A stretch of DNA of 17,200 nucleotides, from assembly GCA_002325245.1 (NCBI GenBank), contig DCRR01000019.1, positions 43,528 to 60,727 on the forward strand, in the 5' to 3' direction. The translations under genes and the position numbers were made by a program. Each line of letters starts with the position of its first letter. Within the stretch, counting starts at the first letter, position 1. The notes under the pieces were generated by a model that was not told the DNA's origin, searched no databases, and worked only from the letters and a program-made list of their open reading frames with translations. Shown one piece after another: positions 12,536-17,200 of the stretch. Source of the DNA: Microbacteriaceae bacterium UBA1487 (GTDB lineage Bacteria; Actinomycetota; Actinomycetes; Actinomycetales; Microbacteriaceae).

Positions 12536-14568
12536 CAGCGCACCTTCGAGTAGTCGACCGCGAGAATGTGCACCGGCTCGCGGAACGCGTCGAGTCGCAC
12601 GTAGTTGTCGGCGCCCCACGCCCAGCGCTCGCCCGAGATCAGGTCGCGCACCTCGAACTGGGCGTCGGGAGCCAGACCGAGCTGCCGCAGGTCCAGGTGC
12701 ACGGTGGTCTCGCGCACCGAGTGCGGGTCGACGTTCGCGACGATGATCAGTCCGTCAGGCTTCCTGTCGCCGGTGAACTCGGCGGCGAGGTGCTTCGTGT
12801 AGACGAGCACGGCGTCGTCGTCGCTCCAGTGGATGCGCAGGTTCCGAAGCTGGCGGAGCGCCGGATGCGCCGCGCGGATCTCGTTGAGCCGCGTCAAGTA
12901 GGGGGCGAGCGTCCGGCCGGTGGCGGCCGCGCGCGCCCAGTCGCGCGCCTTGTACTCGTACTTCTCGTTGTCGATGTTCTCTTCGCTGCCCGGGCGGGCG
13001 ACGTCCTCGAAGAGCTCGTAGCCCGCATACACGCCCCAGGTCGGCGCGCCGGTGGCGGCGATCGCCGCGCGCACGCGGTAGGCGGCGGGCCCGCCGAACT
13101 GCAGGTACTCGGTGAGGATGTCGGGGGTGTTGACGAAGAGGTTGGGGCGCAGATAGTCGGCGCTGCGTCCCGCCAGCCCGGCGAGGAACTCCTCGAGCTC
13201 GGTCTTGGTGTTGCGCCAGGTGAAGTACGTGTACGACTGGTGGAAGCCGGCGCCTGCGAGCGAGTGCAGCATCGCGGGCCGGGTGAAGGCCTCGGCGAGG
13301 AACACGACCTCGGGGTGCTCTCGGGCGACCTCGGCGAGCAGCCACTCCCAGAAGTCCAGGGGCTTGGTGTGCGGGTTGTCGACGCGGAAGATCTTCACGC
13401 CGCGCGAGATCCAGAGCTCGACGATCCGCAGCACCTCCTCGCGGATGCCCTCGGGATCGTTGTCGAAGTTGATCGGGTAGATGTCCTGGTACTTCTTCGG
13501 CGGGTTCTCGGCGTACGCGATCGAGCCGTCAGGCCGGGTCGTGAACCAGTCGGGGTGCTCGGTCACCCAGGGGTGATCGGGCGAGCACTGCAGGGCCAGG
13601 TCGAGTGCGATCTCGAGACCGAGCCGGTCGGCCTCGGCGACGAACGCGGCGAAGTCCTTCGCGGTGCCGAGGTCCGGGTGGATCGCGTCGTGCCCGCCGG
13701 GCGTGCCGTCGGCGAGCGGACCGCCGATCGCCCACGGGCTGCCCGGGTCGTTCGGGCCGGCGGTGGTCGAGTTGTTCGGCCCCTTGCGGTGCGCGACGCC
13801 GATCGGGTGGATCGGCGGGAGGTACACGACGTCGAAGCCCATCGCCGCCACGGCGGCAAGCCGGGCGGAGGCGGTGCGGAAGGTGCCGCTCGTCCAGGAG
13901 CCGTCGTCCCGCCGCGTCGCGCCTTCGGAGCGCGGGAAGAACTCGTACCAGGATCCGACGGCGGCGCGGTCGCGCTCGACGCGCAGCGGTTTCTGCTCGG
14001 AGACGCTGGAGAGCCAGGCGATCGGGCGGGTGCGGATGAGGCGCGTCAGGCGCGGCTCGCGCGCGGCGGCGAGGCGCTCCTCCGGGGCGAGGCTGGTGTT
14101 CAGGAGCGTCGCGCGCGCCTCGACGCACGCCTTGGCGGTGCGGCCCGCGAGCAGCTCTGCACCCATCGCGAAGACCAGCTCGAGGTCTTGGCCGGCCGCG
14201 ACCTTGATCTCGGCGTTGTGCAGCCAGGTGGCCCAGTCGTCGGTCCACGCCTTCACGCGCCAGAGCCAGGTTCCTTCGGCATCGAGGCGCACGTCGGCGC
14301 GCCAGCGGTCGGTTCCGGGGGCGACGCTGCGCATCCGATGGGTCTGCTGGCGGCCCTCCGGGTCGACGAGCACGAGGTCGACGCCGAGCTCGCCGTGGCC
14401 CTCGCGGAACGCGGTCGCCTCGAAGGGGACGACCTCGCCGCGAAACGCCTTGGCGGGCCAGCGCTCCTCCGGCTGCGCGGGCGCAAGGTCGCGAATCGGG
14501 ATGCGTCCGATGCGCGCGCGGGGGTGCGCGGGGGACGGGGTTGACGCCGCGGTTGCCACGTTTCCCAC
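12535..14568 (-). CDS. glgE: Alpha-1,4-glucan:maltose-1-phosphate maltosyltransferase
   Basis: GlgE (GH13_3) transfers maltosyl units from alpha-maltose-1-phosphate to growing glucan, the step that links trehalose (via TreS and Pep2/Mak) to glycogen-like polymer or capsular glucan. The 677-aa product has the N-terminal beta-sandwich, the IHPIGVAHRKG loop (about 253-263), and the catalytic set: Asp397 in FRVDNPHTKP, Glu426 in VFLAEAF and Asp483 in NTPDIL, each three residues after S. coelicolor GlgE Asp394, Glu423 and Asp480. The start is uncertain: GTG at 14568 gives the longest form, but a TACGGT box (14572-14567) would make the in-frame GTG at 14559 a leaderless start, three codons shorter. 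No treS or pep2 is present nearby. The region upstream is divergent to the exported-protein cluster. Confidence 0.96.
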   Translation of the reverse strand: MGNVATAASTPSPAHPRARIGRIPIRDLAPAQPEERWPAKAFRGEVVPFEATAFREGHGELGVDLVLVDPEGRQQTHRMRSVAPGTDRWRADVRLDAEGTWLWRVKAWTDDWATWLHNAEIKVAAGQDLELVFAMGAELLAGRTAKACVEARATLLNTSLAPEERLAAAREPRLTRLIRTRPIAWLSSVSEQKPLRVERDRAAVGSWYEFFPRSEGATRRDDGSWTSGTFRTASARLAAVAAMGFDVVYLPPIHPIGVAHRKGPNNSTTAGPNDPGSPWAIGGPLADGTPGGHDAIHPDLGTAKDFAAFVAEADRLGLEIALDLALQCSPDHPWVTEHPDWFTTRPDGSIAYAENPPKKYQDIYPINFDNDPEGIREEVLRIVELWISRGVKIFRVDNPHTKPLDFWEWLLAEVAREHPEVVFLAEAFTRPAMLHSLAGAGFHQSYTYFTWRNTKTELEEFLAGLAGRSADYLRPNLFVNTPDILTEYLQFGGPAAYRVRAAIAATGAPTWGVYAGYELFEDVARPGSEENIDNEKYEYKARDWARAAATGRTLAPYLTRLNEIRAAHPALRQLRNLRIHWSDDDAVLVYTKHLAAEFTGDRKPDGLIIVANVDPHSVRETTVHLDLRQLGLAPDAQFEVRDLISGERWAWGADNYVRLDAFREPVHILAVDYSKVR

Positions 14569-14572
14569 CGTA
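14567..14572 (-). promoter_or_regulatory. Possible -10 box for glgE
   Basis: The complement reads TACGGT, fitting TAnnnT, and ends 7 nt before the in-frame GTG at 14559. It overlaps the longer GTG start, so both cannot be right. No Shine-Dalgarno is seen for either start. Confidence 0.3.
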
Positions 14573-14632
14573 GTGCCGGCGCCTTGGGAATCACGGTGCA
14601 GGATTCACGATCGGCGGGCGTGGCGCGCGGGG

Positions 14633-14662
14633 TGGTCACAGTTGTCTATCCCTCGAAATAAT
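14633..14662 (+). promoter_or_regulatory. Promoter candidate for the exported-protein cluster
   Basis: TGGTCA (14633-14638, four of six to TTGACA) and AATAAT (14657-14662, five of six to TATAAT) are separated by 18 nt. It would give a leader of about 320 nt containing all the inverted repeats described here. Confidence 0.33.
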
Positions 14663-14748
14663 CCCGTGTACCCCGATCGCATGCCCGCTTCTTCACGAAA
14701 ATACCTGGTCAGACCCCGATGGAACGACCTGTTGCCCCCCGCACTCGG

Positions 14749-14778
14749 GTCCCCCACAGTGGGGGCTGGTCGGGGGAC
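14749..14778. repeat. 15-bp palindrome with a third G-tract half-site
   Basis: CCCCCACAGTGGGGG (14751-14765) is a perfect 7+1+7 palindrome. GTCCCCC (14749-14755) can also pair with GGGGGAC (14772-14778). The two G5 blocks start 11 bp apart, one helical turn. An AGTGGGGG copy recurs at 14811-14818. This could be an operator or alternating RNA hairpins. Confidence 0.5.
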
Positions 14779-14800
14779 AGATGCGAGTGCGCGCCGGGTC

Positions 14801-14806
14801 TAGCGT
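14801..14806 (+). promoter_or_regulatory. Second -10 candidate for the exported-protein cluster
   Basis: TAGCGT fits TAnnnT and lies just after the palindromic G/C-tract element. No good -35 is visible. If used, the leader is about 180 nt and starts just before the long inverted repeat. Confidence 0.25.
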
Positions 14807-14823
14807 TCGGAGTGGGGGGAAAC

Positions 14824-14882
14824 CTCGAGCGTTGTTCGGTTTCGCTGGACGGCGCATCAACCGAAAACCGAAACGTCTCGAG
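14824..14882 (+). repeat. Long imperfect inverted repeat in the cluster leader
   Basis: Two 21-nt arms (14824-14844 and 14862-14882) begin and end with CTCGAG and contain TTCGGTTTCG and CGAAAACCGAA as complementary cores, separated by 17 nt. Small bulges interrupt the middle. As RNA it would form a long stem about 110 nt before the first start codon. Confidence 0.5.
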
Positions 14883-14915
14883 TACCGGGCGGCGCCGCGA
14901 CCCTAGCGCGGTGTC

Positions 14916-14930
14916 GCCCGGCTTCCGGGC
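14916..14930 (+). repeat. Short perfect hairpin in the cluster leader
   Basis: GCCCGG (14916-14921) and CCGGGC (14925-14930) form a 6-bp GC stem with the loop CTT, 62 nt before the ATG at 14992. Possible leader hairpin; no T-tract, so not a typical terminator. Confidence 0.3.
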
Positions 14931-14991
14931 CACGAGTCCTGACCCGTGCTCCGGCCGGACTCAGTCGGATCGAACCCGAAAGGAACCCGAA

Positions 14992-15486
14992 ATGAACAGC
15001 TTCGTCAAGGGCGGCATCGCCGCCGCGGCGGGACTCGCGCTTCTCCTGGGCGGCGCCGGCTCGCTGGCCTTCTGGAGCGACACCGAGTCGCTGAACGGCG
15101 GCACGGTCAACTCCGGAACGCTCGCGCTCACCTCGAACGCGGACGGCGCGTGGGACGAGACCATCACGAACATCGTGCCGGGCGACGTCATCACCTACAC
15201 CGAGACCTTCGAGATCGAGGCCGTCGGTGACAACCTCGAGGCCGAGCTCACGACCAACATCGGCGACCTCACGGTGGGCATCACCGGGGTGGACGTCGCC
15301 GAGACCTTCACGCTGCTCGACTCCGGCTCCGACCCGGTCACCGCGACCGCGGGCGTCTACACGCTGAGCCCGGACACCTACACGCTGACGGTCCAGATCG
15401 TCGTCACCTTCCCGTGGGCGGAGACCGGCGGCATGGACTCGTCGCTCGACCTTGCCGACATCGAGATCGAGCTGACCCAGGTCTGA
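14992..15486 (+). CDS. Exported protein with SipW-type (alternate) signal peptide, TasA/camelysin-like
   Basis: The 164-aa product starts MNSFVKGG, then an Ala/Gly/Leu-rich hydrophobic stretch (8-26), then LAFWSDTESLNGGTVNSGTL (25-44). The W-S-D-T/E motif directly after the hydrophobic core, followed by a Gly/Asn-rich turn and SGTLAL, is the hallmark of proteins cut by SipW-type signal peptidases, including Bacillus TasA and camelysin and many actinobacterial proteins. The mature part is acidic, rich in Thr, Asp and Val, without Cys, and reads as a small beta-sandwich (GDVITYTETFEIEAVGDNL, then alternating strands). TasA-like proteins form extracellular fibres or surface layers; fibre formation here is inference. 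ATG at 14992 is supported by AAAGGA (14979-14984) 7 nt upstream. A strong hairpin follows the stop, before the second cluster gene. Confidence 0.85.
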   Translation: MNSFVKGGIAAAAGLALLLGGAGSLAFWSDTESLNGGTVNSGTLALTSNADGAWDETITNIVPGDVITYTETFEIEAVGDNLEAELTTNIGDLTVGITGVDVAETFTLLDSGSDPVTATAGVYTLSPDTYTLTVQIVVTFPWAETGGMDSSLDLADIEIELTQV

Positions 15487-15507
15487 CCCGATCGCACGGC
15501 ACCAACT

Positions 15508-15541
15508 GTGGTGGGGAGTCGGCTCCCCGGCTCCCCACCAC
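15508..15541 (+). terminator. 11-bp hairpin between the first and second exported-protein genes
   Basis: GTGGTGGGGAG (15508-15518) pairs perfectly with CTCCCCACCAC (15531-15541). An additional CTCCCC copy (15523-15528) inside the loop can pair with GGGGAG instead, around the tetraloop TCGG, so two exclusive structures are possible. It lies 22 nt after the stop, with no T-tract. A partial terminator or mRNA-stabilising element is likely, since the next gene starts only 27 nt later. Confidence 0.6.
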
Positions 15542-15567
15542 CCCGCTCCTCCAAGGTGGTGATCCCG

Positions 15568-16101
15568 ATGTACACACCGCGCCCCTACTCGTGCCCGGTT
15601 CCCGGAGAGGACTCCTCGCGCCGGGCGTCGATGCGCATGCTGTGGGTCGCCACCCTCATCGTCGGCGTCGCCACCCTGAGCGGCGTCGGCCGCGCCGAGG
15701 GAACGCTCGCGGCCTGGACGGACGCCGAACCCGTTGCCTCCGGGGTCGTCACCTCCGGCAGCGCGGCGCTGTCGCTCAGCGGTTCGCTCAGCTCCGCCGG
15801 CTGGAGCAATCTGCTCGCCGGTGAATCGGTCCGCCAATCGATCTCGGTCACCAACACCGGAACCGTCGACCTGACACTCGATGCGAGCGCGACGCCGACC
15901 ACCGGCGTCGAGATCCGCGTGGCGCGCGCGGCGTGCGGCGCCGCCCTCGGCGGAGCCACCGCCCAGTCGACCCCCACCGCGCTCGGGGCGCTCGCCGCCG
16001 GAGCGAGCACCACGCTCTGCGTGCAGGTCACCATCCCGTCGAGCGCCTCGCCGGGAGCCAGCACCGGCTTCACGCTCACCGTTCGCGGAGTCCAGTCGTG
16101 A
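15568..16101 (+). CDS. Exported protein with alternate signal peptide, second of cluster
   Basis: The 177-aa product has a charged N-terminus (1-23), a hydrophobic segment (24-40) and the motif TLAAWTDAEPVASGVVTSGSAAL (46-68), which matches the W-T-D site and SG-S-A-L continuation of the first cluster protein. The mature domain is Ser/Thr/Ala-rich and predicted beta, with VTNTGTVDLTLDASATP (94-110), a common bacterial sandwich-domain feature; Cys123 and Cys151 could form a disulfide. ATG at 15568 is chosen because AAGGTG (15553-15558) precedes it; MRML at codon 22 is an alternative, and would give a more usual signal length. The stop overlaps the next GTG by three bases (GTGA), so the third gene is translationally coupled. 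Function unknown; a minor subunit or anchor of a surface structure is inference. Confidence 0.78.
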   Translation: MYTPRPYSCPVPGEDSSRRASMRMLWVATLIVGVATLSGVGRAEGTLAAWTDAEPVASGVVTSGSAALSLSGSLSSAGWSNLLAGESVRQSISVTNTGTVDLTLDASATPTTGVEIRVARAACGAALGGATAQSTPTALGALAAGASTTLCVQVTIPSSASPGASTGFTLTVRGVQS

Positions 16102-17200
16102 TCGGCCTCCGCGTCCGAGCGCTGCGGGGTCGCGCCGCGATCGTCGCGCTCGCCGTCGTAGGACTCCTCGCCGCGGGCACGACCGGGGCGTCGGCGGTCT
16201 GGACCGTCCAGCAGCAGACGTCATCGACCGCCTCGACCGCATCTCTGGGGCTCTCCCAGACCTGGCTCTCCGGGTCGAGCCTCGACCACACCTACGCGCC
16301 GACCGCGACCGACGCCGTCGGCTCGGTATCGCTCACCAATACGGGCTCGCGCGCCGGAACGGTGTCCGTCATCGTCGCGGCGACGTCGGGCCCGACTGCG
16401 CTGCGCTCCGCTGTCGCCGTCCAGGTGGGGATCGCCGCAACCTGTTCGACCGGCGGGTCGTTCACGTCGTCCAGCAGCGGCACTCTGGCGAGCGGCGTCA
16501 CCTTCACCACAACGCTTGCCGCGGGGGCGAGCGTCACGGTGTGCACTCGCACCTCGATGACGGCCCTCGGCATTGCCGCGAACGGCGGCAGCACGGTCGC
16601 GGGAAGCGTCGCGGCCAGCATCCAGATGGGAACCTGGTCCGCGAGCGCCGCGCCCACCGCATTCGGCCAGGCGGTGCTGCTGTCGCCGGCGACGGTCGAC
16701 CCGACCGGCTGGTACTGGCTGTGGGCGGAGCGCGACTCCACTCGCTGCATCGAAGCACTCAACCCCGCGCAGCCGTCCATCCAATCGTGCGCGGACCTTG
16801 GATCGGCGACGCCGTCGCAGGAGCTCTGGCAGTTCGCCACGACGACCCCGGGGTACTTCAACGTCGTGGGGAAAACGGACACCACGAAGGCGTGGGCGTT
16901 CTCGACCGCGAAATCCGGCCAGGCCCTCAAGCTCGACAACAAGAGCCACAAGATCGCCGAGTTCAATTTCATTGCCCTCACCGACGGCGCTGTGCAGCTC
17001 GAGGTGCACGACGCGCCCGGTCTGTGCCTCCAAATCAGCAACGCCGCTCCCGTCGCGGGCTCGCCGCTTCACCTGGCGACCTGCGACTCGAGCGTGACCG
17101 CCCAGAAGTTCCGGCTGCAGCGCTACATCGAGCCGATCAGCGCGTCCCGGTCGTCGGCGTCGAGCGATTCCTCGAAGTCGAGCGCGACCGCAGAGCCGAC
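16098..17200 (+). CDS. Exported protein with alternate signal-like N-terminus and ricin-type beta-trefoil region, partial
   Basis: The frame opens at GTG 16098 and stays open for 367 codons to the window end, so the C-terminus is missing. Domains in order: basic RVRALRGR, hydrophobic segment (about 13-33) ending ASAVWTVQQQ, a Ser/Thr/Ala-rich sandwich domain (about 45-185) with SLTNTGSRAGTVSV like the previous gene's NTG strand, then a distinct region (about 186-345) with CIEALNPAQPSIQSC, ELWQFATT, GLCLQISN and LHLATCDSSVTAQKFRL. This repeated C-L-x and W/F-Q-F pattern fits ricin B-like beta-trefoil lectin modules. A Ser-rich linker (346-364) follows, suggesting further domains or a wall anchor beyond the edge. 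Carbohydrate binding is inferred. GTG overlaps the previous stop. Some codons (AAT, ATT, CTT, ACA) are unlike its neighbours. Confidence 0.75.
   Translation, partial: MIGLRVRALRGRAAIVALAVVGLLAAGTTGASAVWTVQQQTSSTASTASLGLSQTWLSGSSLDHTYAPTATDAVGSVSLTNTGSRAGTVSVIVAATSGPTALRSAVAVQVGIAATCSTGGSFTSSSSGTLASGVTFTTTLAAGASVTVCTRTSMTALGIAANGGSTVAGSVAASIQMGTWSASAAPTAFGQAVLLSPATVDPTGWYWLWAERDSTRCIEALNPAQPSIQSCADLGSATPSQELWQFATTTPGYFNVVGKTDTTKAWAFSTAKSGQALKLDNKSHKIAEFNFIALTDGAVQLEVHDAPGLCLQISNAAPVAGSPLHLATCDSSVTAQKFRLQRYIEPISASRSSASSDSSKSSATAEP

Larger units (their letters stand above)
14569..14991 (+). other. Intergenic and leader region (423 nt) before the exported-protein cluster
   Basis: No gene is supported. 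From left to right: the glgE promoter; an A/T-richer stretch with a plus-strand promoter candidate (14633-14662); clustered G/C tracts with a 15-bp palindrome (14731-14820); a second -10 candidate (14801-14806); a long imperfect inverted repeat (14824-14882); a short perfect hairpin (14916-14930); and the ribosome binding site of the first exported protein. It is long and structured for such a compact genome, so regulation of the cluster is probably concentrated here. Confidence 0.6.

Noticed and set aside
10445..12553. A 702-aa plus-strand open frame antisense to glgB.
   Set aside because: glgB on the minus strand has all catalytic motifs. The antisense product is low-complexity Val/Arg/Glu/Ala without a recognisable domain.
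12568..14544. A 658-aa plus-strand open frame antisense to glgE.
   Set aside because: It is a by-product of GC-rich third positions in glgE, whose catalytic residues align exactly with S. coelicolor GlgE.
14681..14803. A 40-codon plus-strand ORF in the intergenic leader.
   Set aside because: No ribosome binding site, no hydrophobic or conserved pattern, and it is crossed by the palindromic G-tract element. A regulatory leader peptide cannot be excluded, but nothing supports it.
1..17200. tRNA or rRNA genes, insertion sequences, transposases, integrases or att sites.
   Set aside because: None seen: no cloverleaf-like stretch, no transposase or recombinase motif and no terminal inverted repeats with flanking target duplications.

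Overview
The window is high-GC DNA with many GTG starts, tight gene packing and several promoters of the TAnnnT type placed directly in front of the start codon. Together with a GlgE-GlgB pair, two DivIVA-type proteins and a TPR/thioredoxin-like protein, this points to an actinobacterium, most likely family Microbacteriaceae (Microbacterium-like). That assignment is inference from gene content; there is no rRNA in the window.

Layout. 1-99: the last 32 codons of an unrecognised gene. 166-1763: frr and cdsA, overlapping by 1 nt. 1810-2355: a small protein made of four DivIVA-like motifs. 2477-3094: a secreted lytic-transglycosylase-like protein. 3163-4208: a small Cys/His protein and an alpha/beta hydrolase, probably one operon. 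4222-5283 (minus): an AI-2E-type membrane permease. 5401-7269 (minus): a 622-aa DivIVA-like filament protein with 21 consecutive 11-residue repeats. 7270-7578: a divergent intergenic region with hairpins. 7579-9330: a three-segment membrane protein with a lipoprotein-like Cys site in its middle. 9369-10337: a CnoX/YbbN-like thioredoxin-fold plus TPR protein without a CxxC. 10367-14568 (minus): glgE and glgB, overlapping by 1 nt, for maltose-1-phosphate-dependent alpha-glucan synthesis. 14569-14991: a structured 423-nt leader/intergenic region. 14992 to the right edge: a three-gene cluster of exported proteins with SipW-type (alternate) signal peptides; the third carries a ricin-like beta-trefoil region and runs off the window.

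How the genes fit together. The left half is mainly envelope and polar growth: phospholipid precursor synthesis (CdsA), DivIVA-family scaffolds and a cell-wall lytic enzyme. One cross-link stands out: the N-terminal tail of CdsA has four 11-residue repeats with the same consensus as the 21-repeat array of the filament protein, so a lipid-synthesis enzyme and a cytoskeletal-type protein share a helix type. The right edge looks like an accessory surface or matrix locus (TasA/camelysin-like logic) with RNA hairpins that could set the ratio of the first product to the others. The cognate SipW-type signal peptidase is not in the window and would be expected just beyond 17200.

The strongest candidates for something undescribed are the shared hendecad helices, the membrane-protein/lipoprotein fusion at 7579, and the alternate-signal plus lectin cluster with its structured leader.
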